A DNA stretch of 64,000 nt from Polynucleobacter sp. MWH-Braz-FAM2G (GCF_018687635.1 NZ_CP061300.1:806001-870000), one strand, 5' to 3'. Shown: positions 44,347 to 55,175, counted from the stretch's first letter. Program-made: numbers and translations. The notes: generated from the letters alone by a model not told the origin.

Positions 44347-46374
44347 ATGGCAAACGTTCCTAGCGATTCGACGAAAGCCCCTCTATTTGTTGATGCTTGG
44401 TATGGCGAGCCGGCAGAGCACCATGCTGTTGGTGTAAATCAAATCTTGCAGTCTCTTAATTTGGATGAGGCAACACTCACTGCTGCTATCAATATCGCCC
44501 GCACTCACGGCAAAGAAGCGCTTGTAAAACTAATTGGGGATGAACCTGCTAAGTTGCTCATCGGCTACCGAGGATTGCGTCAAGCACACGCAAAGTTGGT
44601 GCGGGTTGATGGTGGTTTAAGTGTCGCAGGCCAAGAAGAGATGCTTCGTAAGATGCTATTGGCATTTGGAGATGATTTACGAGTTGTATTAATTTATCTT
44701 GCCTCTCGTTTGCAAACTTTGCGCTGGGTGACTCAAGAAAAGATGGAGATGCCCTCCGCCTGGGCTCAAGAACTTCTCAATATAGATGCTTCATTGGCTA
44801 ATCGTTTAGGTATATGGCAAATGAAATGGGAGATGGAAGACTTAGCCTTCAGGGCTTTGTCACCACAGACTTATCGCGATATTGCCAAGATGTTGGATGC
44901 GAAACGAATTGAGCGCCAATCATTTATCGATCAAATTGTTTTGCAACTTGAACAAGAATTAAAGACGGCTCACATTGAAGGTGAAGTTCTTGGAAGGCCT
45001 AAGCATATCTACAGTATTTGGAAAAAGATGCAAGGCAAGTCTTTAGATTTCGCTGATCTTTATGACGTTCGTGCATTCCGTGTCTTGGTGGATGATGTGA
45101 AGTCTTGCTACGCCGTTTTAGGAATTGTCCATAACGTCTGGCAACCGGTTCCGCGTGAGTTCGATGATTACATTGCAAGGCCAAAACCCAATGGCTATCA
45201 ATCCTTGCATACAGTAGTTATGAATGATGATGGTGTTGCGTTTGAGATTCAGGTTCGAACTCGGGATATGCATCAGCAGGCTGAGTATGGTCTAGCTGCG
45301 CACTGGCGATATAAGGAGGGCGCTTATGCAGGCATGGCCACGCCTCCAAATCCCACAAAAGCCAATAAGCCCAATATTAACCATCAGCCGGGAACGCATA
45401 GCGCTGAAGTGGCGTATGAAAGGCAAATTGCATGGGCTCGACAATTAATTTCTTGGAAAGAGGATGCTTGGGAGCAACTGAAACATCATGAAATTGATGA
45501 CCACATTTATGTCCTCACCCCTTTGGGTAAGGTGATCTCCCTAGAAAAGGGCTCCACACCTATTGATTTTGCTTACGCCGTCCACAGCAATCTTGGTCAT
45601 CGTTGTCGGGGTGCGCGTGTGGATGGCGCTATGGTTCCTTTGGAAACCGCCCTCAAGAATGGGCAAACTGTAGAGATTATCGCGGTCAAGCACGGTGGCC
45701 CATCACGTGATTGGATCAGTCCAGACAAACACTATTTACGATCTCAAAGAGCACGCCAGCGTGTGCGCGCTTGGTTCAATGCGCTTGATGATGAAGAGGC
45801 TGGGCAGGCTAGCAAGTCAGCGGAAGCTAAAGTAGATGCAAGTGCTGAGGCAAAAATTCCCACGCCTGAAATTGTGTTGCGCAACAGTGGTCGTAAGAGC
45901 GGTCAGAGTGGCGACGTATTGGTAGTAGGGGTTGATTCTTTGCTGACGCAACTGGCGCGTTGTTGCCGTCCAGTGCCTCCAGATGCTATAGCTGGGTTTG
46001 TGACGCAGGGGAGAGGTGTTTCTATTCATCGTCGCTCCTGCAAAACATTTAGAGGTCTGTTAGAGCGCGCGCCAGAGCGAGTGATTCAAACGGCCTGGAC
46101 CGCTTCGGCTGCTGATCCAGTAGCGAATCAAGAGCAAAAACGGGTATTTCCGGCTGATCTAGTGGTTTCCGGCTTAGATCGTCCTGAGTTAATGCGTGAG
46201 TTGTTTGAGATTCTTACTAGACAAGGGGTCCACGTGATTGATCTGCGTAAATCCGCAAAAAAAGGTGTAGCGCAGATCCTTTTGACGGTTGAAGTGAAGG
46301 ACTCAGAGGTCTTGAGGGCGGTTCAAAATAGTCTTGAAGAGGTCAAAGGGGTCACCCAAGTGCGCCGCCGGTGA
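44347..46374 (+). CDS. relA: GTP pyrophosphokinase (RelA type)
   Basis: About 675 residues from the ATG at 44347; a TTG at 44341 adds two. The N-terminal HD region lacks the HD metal motif of SpoT (it reads DLRVVLIYLASRLQTLR), so hydrolase activity is not expected. The synthetase domain is intact (DLYDVRAFRVLVDDV, RPKPNGYQSLHTVV), followed by TGS (VLTPLGKVISLEKGSTPIDFAYAVH) and a C-terminal ACT domain. It makes (p)ppGpp on stalled ribosomes. It begins 27 bases after the fusion gene. Confidence 0.94.
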   Translation: MANVPSDSTKAPLFVDAWYGEPAEHHAVGVNQILQSLNLDEATLTAAINIARTHGKEALVKLIGDEPAKLLIGYRGLRQAHAKLVRVDGGLSVAGQEEMLRKMLLAFGDDLRVVLIYLASRLQTLRWVTQEKMEMPSAWAQELLNIDASLANRLGIWQMKWEMEDLAFRALSPQTYRDIAKMLDAKRIERQSFIDQIVLQLEQELKTAHIEGEVLGRPKHIYSIWKKMQGKSLDFADLYDVRAFRVLVDDVKSCYAVLGIVHNVWQPVPREFDDYIARPKPNGYQSLHTVVMNDDGVAFEIQVRTRDMHQQAEYGLAAHWRYKEGAYAGMATPPNPTKANKPNINHQPGTHSAEVAYERQIAWARQLISWKEDAWEQLKHHEIDDHIYVLTPLGKVISLEKGSTPIDFAYAVHSNLGHRCRGARVDGAMVPLETALKNGQTVEIIAVKHGGPSRDWISPDKHYLRSQRARQRVRAWFNALDDEEAGQASKSAEAKVDASAEAKIPTPEIVLRNSGRKSGQSGDVLVVGVDSLLTQLARCCRPVPPDAIAGFVTQGRGVSIHRRSCKTFRGLLERAPERVIQTAWTASAADPVANQEQKRVFPADLVVSGLDRPELMRELFEILTRQGVHVIDLRKSAKKGVAQILLTVEVKDSEVLRAVQNSLEEVKGVTQVRRR

Positions 46375-46392
46375 TAAACTCTAGGGCTGTAT

Positions 46393-46469
46393 AGGCTCGT
46401 AGCTCAGCTGGTTAGAGCACCACCTTGACATGGTGGGGGTCGTTGGTTCGAGTCCAATCGAGCCTACCA
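46393..46469 (+). tRNA. tRNA-Val (GAC)
   Basis: 77-base cloverleaf with encoded CCA. Acceptor AGGCTCG / CGAGCCT, D arm GCTC...GAGC, anticodon stem CCACC / GGTGG with loop TTGACAT (anticodon GAC), variable GGGTC, T arm with TTCGAGT. Confidence 0.95.
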
Positions 46470-46507
46470 ACGAATAAGACCCAAAAAGGACCTTCATTTA
46501 GAGGTTC

Positions 46508-46548
46508 AAAGAGGCGCGGATGCCACAAAGCTACCGCGCTTTCTTTTT
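46508..46548 (+). terminator. Terminator after tRNA-Val / thrS leader hairpin
   Basis: GCGCGG and CCGCGC arms, extended by G-T and A-T pairs, enclose a 14-base loop and are followed by TTTCTTTTT. It ends the tRNA transcript, or acts as an attenuator in the 125-base leader of thrS. Confidence 0.7.
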
Positions 46549-46594
46549 GGGAAAGATGTCATGTATGTAGTTCAGTAAATAAGATGGGGTCATC

Positions 46595-48517
46595 ATGCCT
46601 GTAGTTACTCTGCCCGATGGATCAAAACGTGAGTTTGAGGCACCAGTTCGTGTTGCGGATGTTGCTCAAAGCATTGGTAGCGGACTTGCAAAGGCTGCTC
46701 TTGGTGGAATAGTAGATGGCAAGATGGTTGATACAAGCTTTGTAATTGATAAAGATAGTCAGCTAGCCATCATTACCGACAAGAGTCCTGAAGCCTTGGA
46801 AATAGTGCGTCACTCTACAGCACATCTATTGGCATATGCCGTTAAAGAATTATTCCCAGATGCGCAAGTCACTATAGGCCCTGTGATAGAAAATGGTTTT
46901 TACTATGACTTCTCTTATCACCGTCCGTTTACACCAGATGATTTAGTTGCTCTCGAAAAGAAAATGACTGAGCTCGCTAAAAAGGATGAGCCAGTAACCC
47001 GCACCGTAATGCCACGCGATGAAGCTGTTGAGTTCTTCAAAAAGCAAGGTGAAAACTACAAAGCAGAATTGATTGCTAGCATTCCACAGGGTGAAGATGT
47101 TTCGCTATATGCTGAAGGTAAGTTCACTGATTTATGCCGCGGCCCCCATGTGCCATCAACTGGAAAGCTGAAAGTATTTAAGTTGATGAAGCTTGCTGGT
47201 GCTTACTGGCGAGGTGATAGCAAGAATGAGATGTTGCAGCGTATCTACGGCACTGCTTGGTTGCGTAAAGAAGATCAAGATGACTACTTGCATATGCTGG
47301 AAGAGTCTGAGAAACGTGATCATCGTCGCCTCGGTAAGCAACTTGATTTATTTCATTTTCAGGAAGAAGCACCAGGATTGATTTTCTGGCATCCAAAGGG
47401 TTGGTCTATTTGGCAAGAGGTAGAGCAATACATGCGCCGCGTGTATCAACAAGAGGGCTACCAAGAAGTAAAAGCGCCGCAAATTTTAGATCGTGGTCTT
47501 TGGGAAAAATCTGGCCACTGGGAAAACTATAAAGAGAACATGTTCACTACCGAGTCGGAGAATCGTGCTTATGCATTAAAGCCGATGAACTGTCCTGGTC
47601 ACGTACAAATTTATAACTCTGGCTTGCATAGTTATCGTGAACTGCCATTGCGTTTTGGTGAGTTTGGCCAATGTCACCGCAATGAACCATCTGGGGCCTT
47701 GCACGGTTTAATGCGTGTGCGTGGTTTTACACAGGATGATGGTCACATCTTCTGTACAGAAGATCAGATTCAGTCAGAGGTTGCTGCCTTCGATAAGGCT
47801 GTGCGCGCTGTTTATCGAGATTTTGGCTTTACTGAGGTGGCTGTGAAGCTGGCTTTGCGCCCAGCTAAGCGAGTTGGTGATGATGCTATTTGGGATAAAG
47901 CCGAAGAAGCTCTTCGCGGGGCTTTGAAGGCTTCTGGTCAAGAGTGGGAAGAATTGCCAGGTGAGGGTGCTTTTTATGGTCCCAAAATCGAATATCACTT
48001 AAAGGACTCTATTGGCCGTACTTGGCAGTGCGGCACGATTCAGGTGGACTTTTCGATGCCGGCGCGTTTAGGTGCTGAGTATGTGGCGGAAGACAATAGT
48101 CGCAAGACGCCAGTAATGCTCCATAGGGCAATTGTGGGCTCTTTAGAGCGTTTTATCGGCATTTTGATCGAAAATCACGCTGGAAACATGCCAGTTTGGC
48201 TGGCTCCGACTCAGGCGGTAGTCCTCAATATCTCCGGAAATTCTGCTGCATATGCACAACAAGTGCAGCAATTGCTGAAAAAACAAGGGTTTAGAGTCGA
48301 ATCGGATTTGCGGAACGAGAAAATTACGTATAAAATACGCGAGCACGCATTACAGAAGATCCCATTTTTGCTTGTTGTAGGGGATAAGGAATCAGAAAGT
48401 AATTCGGTGGCCGTTCGTGCCCGTGGCGGAGTGGATTTGGGTGTAATGCCTATTGATGCCTTCGTTGCCCGACTCCAGCAGGATATATCCCAGAAAGTCG
48501 GACCCGAGCCTAGCTAG
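46595..48517 (+). CDS. thrS: Threonine-tRNA ligase
   Basis: 640 residues, full length. TGS domain at the N-terminus ([17 protein letters not shown]), editing domain with [11 protein letters not shown] and [11 protein letters not shown], class II catalytic core with [12 protein letters not shown] and [15 protein letters not shown], and the C-terminal anticodon domain. It is the first gene of the thrS-infC-rpmI-rplT-pheST-ihfA block. Confidence 0.98.
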   Translation: MPVVTLPDGSKREFEAPVRVADVAQSIGSGLAKAALGGIVDGKMVDTSFVIDKDSQLAIITDKSPEALEIVRHSTAHLLAYAVKELFPDAQVTIGPVIENGFYYDFSYHRPFTPDDLVALEKKMTELAKKDEPVTRTVMPRDEAVEFFKKQGENYKAELIASIPQGEDVSLYAEGKFTDLCRGPHVPSTGKLKVFKLMKLAGAYWRGDSKNEMLQRIYGTAWLRKEDQDDYLHMLEESEKRDHRRLGKQLDLFHFQEEAPGLIFWHPKGWSIWQEVEQYMRRVYQQEGYQEVKAPQILDRGLWEKSGHWENYKENMFTTESENRAYALKPMNCPGHVQIYNSGLHSYRELPLRFGEFGQCHRNEPSGALHGLMRVRGFTQDDGHIFCTEDQIQSEVAAFDKAVRAVYRDFGFTEVAVKLALRPAKRVGDDAIWDKAEEALRGALKASGQEWEELPGEGAFYGPKIEYHLKDSIGRTWQCGTIQVDFSMPARLGAEYVAEDNSRKTPVMLHRAIVGSLERFIGILIENHAGNMPVWLAPTQAVVLNISGNSAAYAQQVQQLLKKQGFRVESDLRNEKITYKIREHALQKIPFLLVVGDKESESNSVAVRARGGVDLGVMPIDAFVARLQQDISQKVGPEPS

Positions 48518-48560
48518 GGTTGGAACGGTTTTTATTGTTTTTTTTAAAGGAATTAAGAAG

Positions 48561-49085
48561 ATCGCTACTGAAAAATTGCAGCGCATTAACCGGGAAATTA
48601 CTGCTCCTGAAGTGCGTTTGATTGGAATTGATGGGGAGCCCATCGGTGTAGTTAAGTTGAGTGAAGCCTTGGCTGCGGCAGAAGAGAAAGAGACCGATTT
48701 GGTTGAAATTGCTCCGACGGCTGTGCCACCAGTGGTCCGCATCATGGACTTTGGCAAATTCAAGTACCAAGAAGCCAAGCGACAGCATGAAGCAAAGCTG
48801 AAGCAAAAGGTCATTCAGGTGAAGGAAGTGAAGTTCCGCCCTGGTACCGATGATGGTGACTATGGTGTAAAGCTGCGCAACCTAATCCGCTTTTTGGAAG
48901 ATGGCGATAAGACAAAGATTACGCTGCGGTTTCGGGGTCGTGAAATGGCCCATCAAGAAATCGGAGCAAGAATGTTGGAACGTTTGAAGTTGGACTTGCA
49001 AGAGTATGGCCAAGTTGAGCAGTTTCCAAAAATGGAGGGTCGCCAGATGGTGATGGTGTTAGCCCCCATTCGTAAGGCTAAGTAA
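48561..49085 (+). CDS. infC: Translation initiation factor IF-3, ATC start codon
   Basis: 174 residues if started at the ATC at 48561 ([23 protein letters not shown]). AAAGGA ends 9 bases before it, and no ATG, GTG or TTG lies at a suitable distance. The rare AUU/AUC start is the known device by which IF-3 limits its own translation. Both IF-3 domains are complete ([42 protein letters not shown]). An upstream ATG at 48453 would lie inside thrS. Confidence 0.93.
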   Translation: MATEKLQRINREITAPEVRLIGIDGEPIGVVKLSEALAAAEEKETDLVEIAPTAVPPVVRIMDFGKFKYQEAKRQHEAKLKQKVIQVKEVKFRPGTDDGDYGVKLRNLIRFLEDGDKTKITLRFRGREMAHQEIGARMLERLKLDLQEYGQVEQFPKMEGRQMVMVLAPIRKAK

Positions 49086-49232
49086 CTGGGGATTTAATCA
49101 GACCTGGTTCTTATGTAGGGAGGCATCAGCAGTGAATAACTGAAGGTGCTGGTAGTTTGAAGTGCTTCTGGGTACAGGAAGAGTAACCGTCGGTTGCCAC
49201 CTATGTTGCACAAGTAATTGAAGGGGTGCTTT

Positions 49233-49430
49233 ATGCCCAAGATGAAGAGTAAGAGTAGTGCTAAAAAGCGCTTCACGGTCCGCGCAGGCGGAACGATCAA
49301 ACGAGGTCAGGCCTTCAAACGCCACATCCTCACCAAGAAGACCACTAAGAACAAGCGTCATTTACGTGGTTCCGCTGAAGTTGCGAAATCTGACATTAAG
49401 TCAATTCGCTCCATGCTTCCATACGCTTAA
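49233..49430 (+). CDS. rpmI: Large ribosomal subunit protein bL35
   Basis: 65 residues from the ATG at 49233 (GAAGGGG upstream): [31 protein letters not shown]. Typical basic bL35 with the C-terminal SIRSMLPYA. The 147 bases between infC and rpmI are untranslated and may hold the mRNA site through which L20 represses rpmI-rplT, though I cannot identify that structure. Confidence 0.97.
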   Translation: MPKMKSKSSAKKRFTVRAGGTIKRGQAFKRHILTKKTTKNKRHLRGSAEVAKSDIKSIRSMLPYA

Positions 49431-49455
49431 CCTCAGACTAGATTAGGAGAATTCA

Positions 49456-49821
49456 ATGCCAAGAGTCAAACGTGGGGTTACTGCAAGAGCCCGTCATAAG
49501 AAAATTACCGATGCAGCTACAGGTTACCGTGGCCGTCGTAAGAACGTATTCCGTATTGCTAAGCAAGCGGTTATGCGTGCTGGTCAATATGCATACCGTG
49601 ACCGTCGTAACAAGAAACGTGTTTTCCGCGCTTTGTGGATTGCTCGTATCAATGCGGCGGTTCGTCAACATGACATGACCTATAGCGTATTCATGAATGG
49701 TATGAAGAAAGCTGCGATCGAACTCGACCGCAAAGTTCTTTCTGATATGGCCATTGCTGACAAAGCTGCATTTGCCGCTTTGGTTACTCGGATCAAGTCC
49801 GTAGTAAACGCTACAGCTTAA
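49456..49821 (+). CDS. rplT: Large ribosomal subunit protein bL20
   Basis: 121 residues, [39 protein letters not shown] at the N-terminus and [19 protein letters not shown] at the C-terminus. It is an early 23S rRNA-binding assembly protein. GGAGAATTCA precedes the ATG. 25 bases follow before rpmI's partner pheS begins. Confidence 0.98.
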   Translation: MPRVKRGVTARARHKKITDAATGYRGRRKNVFRIAKQAVMRAGQYAYRDRRNKKRVFRALWIARINAAVRQHDMTYSVFMNGMKKAAIELDRKVLSDMAIADKAAFAALVTRIKSVVNATA

Positions 49822-49846
49822 TTCTTAGTTTCTAAACTAAGCTGCA

Positions 49847-50893
49847 ATGGTTTCTCTCGACCACATTGTCGAGGATGCTAAACGTGATTTCCTCGGGGCT
49901 GCCGATGCGGCGGCTCTTGAGGACGCGAAAGCCAAGTATCTCGGTAAGTCAGGTGTTCTCACTGAGCGTTTAAAAGCGCTTGGTGGAATGTCGCCTGATG
50001 AGCGCAAGAGTGCTGGCGCCCAAATTAATCAAATCAAAACCCAAGTAGAAGCTGCATTACAAGAGCGTCGCCAGGCATTGGCTGATGCCGTATTGATGCA
50101 GCGTTTGGCGGCTGAGTCTATTGACGTTTCTTTGCCTGGTCGTGGCCAAGCAGTAGGTAGCTTGCATCCAGTGATGCGCACCTGGGAACGCGTTGAAGAG
50201 ATCTTTCGTTCGATTGGTTTTGATGTAGCGGACGGTCCTGAAATTGAAACCGATTGGTTTAATTTCACTGCATTAAATAGTCCCGAAAATCATCCTGCGC
50301 GTTCGATGCAGGATACTTTTTATATCGATGGCAAGGATGCTCATGAGAAGCCCTTGTTGCTCCGTACGCATACCAGCCCCATTCAAGTGCGTTATGCGAG
50401 TGAGCACGTAAAGAAGTACGCCAACGCCGATGTCATGCCACCGATTAAAGTGATTGCGCCTGGCAGAACCTATCGCGTAGACAGTGACGCTACCCATTCG
50501 CCTATGTTTCATCAGGTCGAGGGATTGTGGATTGCTGAATCTGTTTCGTTTGCAGATCTCAAAGGTGTCTATACCGATTTTTTGAGAACTTTCTTTGAAA
50601 CAAACGAGCTGCAAGTTCGTTTTCGCCCATCTTATTTCCCATTCACTGAGCCATCAGCAGAAATAGATATGGCCTTTGGTAGCGGTAAGCTTGCTGGCCG
50701 TTGGTTAGAAATTTCCGGAGCAGGTCAAGTGCATCCAAATGTATTGCGTAATATGGGCATTGATCCAGAACGCTATACAGGCTTTGCTTTTGGTTCTGGT
50801 TTAGAACGCTTAACGATGTTGCGCTATGGCGTCGATGATTTACGTCTCTTCTTTGAAAACGATTTACGTTTCTTAGCGCAGTTTCCTGCATAA
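49847..50893 (+). CDS. pheS: Phenylalanine-tRNA ligase alpha subunit
   Basis: 348 residues. N-terminal coiled coil, class II catalytic core with [35 protein letters not shown] and [17 protein letters not shown], and [22 protein letters not shown] at the C-terminus. It forms the heterotetramer with PheT. Confidence 0.98.
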   Translation: MVSLDHIVEDAKRDFLGAADAAALEDAKAKYLGKSGVLTERLKALGGMSPDERKSAGAQINQIKTQVEAALQERRQALADAVLMQRLAAESIDVSLPGRGQAVGSLHPVMRTWERVEEIFRSIGFDVADGPEIETDWFNFTALNSPENHPARSMQDTFYIDGKDAHEKPLLLRTHTSPIQVRYASEHVKKYANADVMPPIKVIAPGRTYRVDSDATHSPMFHQVEGLWIAESVSFADLKGVYTDFLRTFFETNELQVRFRPSYFPFTEPSAEIDMAFGSGKLAGRWLEISGAGQVHPNVLRNMGIDPERYTGFAFGSGLERLTMLRYGVDDLRLFFENDLRFLAQFPA

Positions 50894-50926
50894 CAACATC
50901 AACATTACTGAATTTTAGATCGCGCT

Positions 50927-53383
50927 ATGCAATTTTCTGAATCTTGGCTACGTCAATATGTAAATCCATCGCTTGATAGTAATGCGCTTGGTCATGCCAT
51001 GACAATGGCTGGCCTAGAAGTTGAAGAGCAACATTCTGTTGCGCCAGCATTTACGAAGATTGTGATTGCGCAGATTCTGTCTGCCGAACAACATCCTGAT
51101 GCAGATCGATTAAGAGTCTGTAAGGTTGATGCTGGCACTGGTCAAGAATTACAAATTGTATGTGGTGCGCCTAATGCGCGTGCTGGCATTAAGATTCCTT
51201 GCGCTATGGTTGGCGCTGAATTACCCCCAGCGGAAGCGGGTGGCAAGCCATTCATAATTAAGGTAGGCAAACTACGCGGCGTTGAAAGTCAAGGCATGTT
51301 GTGCTCTGGACGTGAGTTGGGCTTAGGCGATGATCACGAAGGCATCTTAGAGTTGCCTGCAGATGCGCCTGTGGGGAAAGATATTCGTGAGTATCTAGAT
51401 TTGGATGATCAAATCTTTGTAATTAAATTAACCCCGAATAAAGCCGATTGCCTTTCATTAATGGGTATGGCGCGAGAAGTTTCCGCTATCACCGGTGCTG
51501 CTCTTTGTGCTCCAAAGTGGACTCCTCCAGCGGTAACAATAGAAGATAAACGTAAAGTGAACGTAGAGAGCAAAGAGCTGTGCGGGCGCTTTGCTGGTCG
51601 GGTCATTCGTGGAGTGAATCCAAAAGCCAAAACGCCTGAATGGATTGTGCAGCGCTTAAATCGAGCAGGTCAAAGAAGTATTTCTGCCTTGGTGGATCTC
51701 TCGAATTATGTGATGTTAGAGATGGGGCAGCCAACCCATGTGTTTGACATCGATAAATTAAATGGTGAAATTACTGTTCGTTGGGCTAAATCAGGCGAAA
51801 CACTTGAGCTTTTAAATGGTCAAACAGTCACTTTGCAAGGGCCAGATTCCGCAGGCAAATTACAAGATGCTGGGGTGGTTGCAGATCAGAATGGTCCAGT
51901 AGCACTCGCAGGCATTATGGGCGGCAATCATTGCGCAGTATCTGACGATACTAAAAATATCTATGTTGAAGCTGCTTACTGGTTACCATCTGCGATTCAG
52001 GGTCGTGCCCGTCGCTTTAACTTTAGTACTGATGCTGCTCACCGATTTGAGCGTGGTGTTGATCCGCAGAACACGGTTAATTGCCTCGAATATCTTTCCG
52101 CCTTAATTCTGGAAGTGTGTGGCGGTCAAGCTGGTCCAGTAGATGACCAGATTCTGAATATTCCAGAGCGTAAGCCAGTAAAAATGCGCTTAAGTAGGGC
52201 GGAAAAAGTCATTGGAATTCCATTGACTAGTGAAATTGTTGCAGATGTATTCAAACGCCTAGGGTTTGACTTCAAACAAGAGGGTGATGCTTTTGTTGTG
52301 ACTCCCCCGAGTTATCGTTTTGATATCGAGATCGAAGAAGATTTGATTGAAGAAGTCGCTCGGATGTACGGCTTTGAAAATATTCCCGATCAGCCACCAG
52401 TAGCATCTTTAAAGATGAGTGCTAAAGCGGAAGCGAAACGTGGGATTCATTTAATTCGTCAGCGCTTGGCATTACAAGGCTATCAAGAAGCCGTAAACTT
52501 TGGTTTTACTGATCTTGAGAGTGAGCAACGCCTTGCTGGCGCCCAAGAGCAAGATCTGATTAAGGTTCTAAATCCGATTGCAAGTCAATATGGCGTCATG
52601 CGCAGCACTCTATGGGGTGGTTTGTTGGGTAACCTCAAGGCGAATTTGAATCGCGGAGCAGGGCGTGTTCGTCTATTTGAGACTGGACGTGTATTTAAGC
52701 GTGATGCCGCTGCGCAGGAAGCGGATGGAAAAGTTGCTGGATTTCATCAACCGCAAAAGATTGGTGGCTTAGCCTATGGATCTTTTGTGCCAGAGCAATG
52801 GGCTAATGCAAGTAGAGCAGTGGATTTCTTTGATGTAAAGGGTGATCTTGAGCGCGTACTTGATCCACTTCATTTTGTAACTGAGGCCGCACAACATCCT
52901 GCTTTACATCCAGGCCGCTCAGCTCAGGTCTTGCTTAAATCTGGAAAAAATACTGTTGCCATTGGTTGGGTTGGTGAATTGCATCCAGGCTTACAGCAAG
53001 CATATGAACTGCCACAGGCGCCAGTTTTATTTGAATTGGATTTGGAGCCAATTCGTCAATTGGGTCTACCAGTTCCTGAAGAGCTCAGTAAGTTTCCTGC
53101 AGTTCAACGTGATTTAGCGTTAGTGGTGAAGCAAAGTGTTTCTGCACAATCTTTACTAGATGCAATGGCTGCAAGTAAACAAAATTTTGTACGCAATATT
53201 GAGCTCTTTGATGAGTTCAAACCTAAGGCCGGCTCTAGTAGCATGGCGGATGATGAAAAGAGCTTGGCATTTAGAGTAACCCTGTTGAATCCTCAGGAAA
53301 CTTTACAAGAACCTCAAATAGATGCAGTAATGGCTGCTTTATTGAGTGCCGTTGAAAAAAAATGCGCAGCACGCTTGCGCTAG
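50927..53383 (+). CDS. pheT: Phenylalanine-tRNA ligase beta subunit
   Basis: 818 residues. N-terminal EMAP-like tRNA-binding domain (QHPDADRLRVCKVDAG), B3/B4 editing domain, B5 domain, core-like domain and C-terminal FDX-ACB anticodon-binding domain (KFPAVQRDLALVV). It contributes editing and tRNA binding to the PheST enzyme. Confidence 0.98.
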   Translation: MQFSESWLRQYVNPSLDSNALGHAMTMAGLEVEEQHSVAPAFTKIVIAQILSAEQHPDADRLRVCKVDAGTGQELQIVCGAPNARAGIKIPCAMVGAELPPAEAGGKPFIIKVGKLRGVESQGMLCSGRELGLGDDHEGILELPADAPVGKDIREYLDLDDQIFVIKLTPNKADCLSLMGMAREVSAITGAALCAPKWTPPAVTIEDKRKVNVESKELCGRFAGRVIRGVNPKAKTPEWIVQRLNRAGQRSISALVDLSNYVMLEMGQPTHVFDIDKLNGEITVRWAKSGETLELLNGQTVTLQGPDSAGKLQDAGVVADQNGPVALAGIMGGNHCAVSDDTKNIYVEAAYWLPSAIQGRARRFNFSTDAAHRFERGVDPQNTVNCLEYLSALILEVCGGQAGPVDDQILNIPERKPVKMRLSRAEKVIGIPLTSEIVADVFKRLGFDFKQEGDAFVVTPPSYRFDIEIEEDLIEEVARMYGFENIPDQPPVASLKMSAKAEAKRGIHLIRQRLALQGYQEAVNFGFTDLESEQRLAGAQEQDLIKVLNPIASQYGVMRSTLWGGLLGNLKANLNRGAGRVRLFETGRVFKRDAAAQEADGKVAGFHQPQKIGGLAYGSFVPEQWANASRAVDFFDVKGDLERVLDPLHFVTEAAQHPALHPGRSAQVLLKSGKNTVAIGWVGELHPGLQQAYELPQAPVLFELDLEPIRQLGLPVPEELSKFPAVQRDLALVVKQSVSAQSLLDAMAASKQNFVRNIELFDEFKPKAGSSSMADDEKSLAFRVTLLNPQETLQEPQIDAVMAALLSAVEKKCAARLR

Positions 53384-53432
53384 GTTTAGTATTAGATATA
53401 AATCAAATAAATAGTTACAAAAGAGACTGGCG

Positions 53433-53756
53433 ATGACTGAATTGATTTCTAACGACACCGTTACAAAAAATGAGCTTTCTGAAGCGCTATTTGATCAGGT
53501 AGGTTTGAATAAGCGTGAAGCAAAAGATATGATCGATGCGTTTTTTGATCGTATTGGCGAATCGCTTGAAGCTGGCGTGGAAGTGAAAATCTCTGGTTTC
53601 GGCAACTTTCAGTTACGCAATAAATCGGCTCGTCCTGGCCGAAACCCAAAGACAGGTCAGATGATTCCGATTGCTGCTAGACGCGTAGTTACTTTTCACG
53701 CAAGTCAAAAGCTTAAAGATGTAGTGGAGTCACATGCTCGAGAAAACCGAGTTTGA
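53433..53756 (+). CDS. ihfA: Integration host factor subunit alpha
   Basis: 107 residues. HU/IHF fold with the DNA-intercalating loop [12 protein letters not shown] and [24 protein letters not shown]. It bends DNA with IhfB. The C-terminal end overlaps the start of the MerR-type gene by 23 bases, as in other Burkholderiales. Confidence 0.97.
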   Translation: MTELISNDTVTKNELSEALFDQVGLNKREAKDMIDAFFDRIGESLEAGVEVKISGFGNFQLRNKSARPGRNPKTGQMIPIAARRVVTFHASQKLKDVVESHARENRV

Positions 53757-54084
53757 AGCATGCTCAGCACTGCTGAGCTCTCAACTTCCTCCCATACCTT
53801 CTAAACGCTACTTCACTATCGGTGAGGTGGCTGATTTGTGCGGCGTTCGTTCTCATGTATTGCGCTATTGGGAGCAGGAGTTTTCTCAGTTAAGTCCTCA
53901 AAAGCGCCGTGGTAATCGTCGCTATTATCAACACCACGAGGTGGTTTTAATTAGAAAGATTCGTTCCCTTCTTTATGAGGAGGGCTTTACTATCAGCGGT
54001 GCGCGTAATCGACTTGAAGAGGCTCGTGGGGATCTTCGTCTACGCGAAGAATTGCAAGCTGTCCTGCAGATTCTCTCCAAATAG
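53734..54084 (+). CDS. MerR-family transcriptional regulator
   Basis: 116 residues. MerR winged-helix head [53 protein letters not shown], then a short helix and no effector domain or cysteine cluster. This is the conserved MerR protein downstream of ihfA; its targets are unknown. Its start lies inside ihfA. Confidence 0.92.
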   Translation: MLEKTEFEACSALLSSQLPPIPSKRYFTIGEVADLCGVRSHVLRYWEQEFSQLSPQKRRGNRRYYQHHEVVLIRKIRSLLYEEGFTISGARNRLEEARGDLRLREELQAVLQILSK

Positions 54085-54109
54085 TTACTGCTACAATTTT
54101 GTCTTTCGT

Positions 54110-54187
<78 letters not shown>

Positions 54188-54218
54188 TTCAATTCCTCCT
54201 ACCTCTAAAAACTTTTCT

Positions 54219-54632
54219 ATGGCAAGCACTGATAAATCTGTTGAATATTTTGGTCTCAAGATTCCATTTTTGGCGCATCTAGGTGTGGTTCCTGAGTACG
54301 CAAAAGATGGCAAGTCACGTATTAGTCTAGAAATTAAGCCGGAATACGAAAATAGCTTCGGAATTGCCCATGGAGGTGTAATCATGACCCTACTTGATTT
54401 TGCTATGGGGGCAGCGGCCAGAAGCACTACCGATATTCCTTTGGGGGCTATGACCATTGATATGACAGTCAGTTTCCTACGCCCCAGTATTGGCAAAATC
54501 GTGGTTGAGGGCAGTATTTTGAAGCCAGGAAAAACGATTAACTATTGTGAGGCTATTGTTTTAAACGAAGACGGTGAAATTACCGCTAAATCTAGTGGCA
54601 CTTTTATGCTCAGAAAATCAAAAACACCTTAA
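54219..54632 (+). CDS. PaaI-family (hot-dog) thioesterase
   Basis: 137 residues from the ATG at 54219; in-frame starts further left lie inside tRNA-Pro. The active-site pattern is SFGIAHGGVIMTLLDFAMGAAA with the catalytic Asp, followed by DMTVSFLRPSIG. It would hydrolyse an acyl- or aryl-CoA. Follows tRNA-Pro closely. Confidence 0.88.
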   Translation: MASTDKSVEYFGLKIPFLAHLGVVPEYAKDGKSRISLEIKPEYENSFGIAHGGVIMTLLDFAMGAAARSTTDIPLGAMTIDMTVSFLRPSIGKIVVEGSILKPGKTINYCEAIVLNEDGEITAKSSGTFMLRKSKTP

Positions 54633-54813
54633 ATAAATATAAAATTTATAATGATTATGTATTTTAATTAATATAAATCTTATATCACTAATAACTTAAG
54701 GTTAATATCTACGATATAAATTCCTTAATTAGAAAATTTATATATAATATTATGGCGTTATTAATTTTTAATAACCTTAATAAATAAACCATTATTCGGA
54801 GAGATAAATTAAT
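54633..54813 (+). promoter_or_regulatory. Very AT-rich upstream region of the H-NS-family gene
   Basis: 181 bases with long A/T tracts and many TATA-like steps, far richer in A+T than the flanking genes. Such DNA is a natural H-NS-binding and promoter region, so autoregulation of the following gene is likely. GGAGAG lies 9 bases before the ATG. Confidence 0.45.
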
Positions 54814-55098
54814 ATGCCTTCTTATAAAGAGCTTTTAGCCCAACGCGAACAGTTGGATAAACAGATTAAAGAAGCTATTGCCCTTGAAAAGGCAGATGGT
54901 ATTGCAAAGGCAAAAGCGATTATTGAGCAGTACAACCTCACTGCAGGCGATCTATTTAGTCGAAAAGCAGGAGCCAAAAGCGCTGGCGCTAAGGTAGCCC
55001 CCAAGTACCGCAATCCTTCTACGGGCGAAACTTGGACTGGTCGTGGTAAGGCTCCAAAATGGATTGAGGGCAGGGATCGTAGTAGCTACTTAATCTAA
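54814..55098 (+). CDS. H-NS family nucleoid-associated protein
   Basis: 94 residues. An N-terminal coiled coil (YKELLAQREQLDKQIKEAIALEKADGIAKAKAII) and the C-terminal AT-hook-like DNA-binding motif KYRNPSTGETWTGRGKAPKWI. It is shorter than E. coli H-NS but typical of the small betaproteobacterial H-NS proteins. It would silence AT-rich DNA. A strong terminator follows. Confidence 0.93.
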   Translation: MPSYKELLAQREQLDKQIKEAIALEKADGIAKAKAIIEQYNLTAGDLFSRKAGAKSAGAKVAPKYRNPSTGETWTGRGKAPKWIEGRDRSSYLI

Positions 55099-55123
55099 GT
55101 AATTGTTTTAAATAGATTTAATA

Positions 55124-55149
55124 AAAAGGCCGCGAATAAGCGGCCTTTT
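55124..55149. terminator. Rho-independent terminator, bidirectional
   Basis: Perfect 10-bp arms AAAAGGCCGC / GCGGCCTTTT around GAATAA. It separates the H-NS gene from the convergent HTH/receiver-like gene. Confidence 0.9.
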
Positions 55150-55175
55150 ACTTTGAGATATTTTGCGCGTGATTT

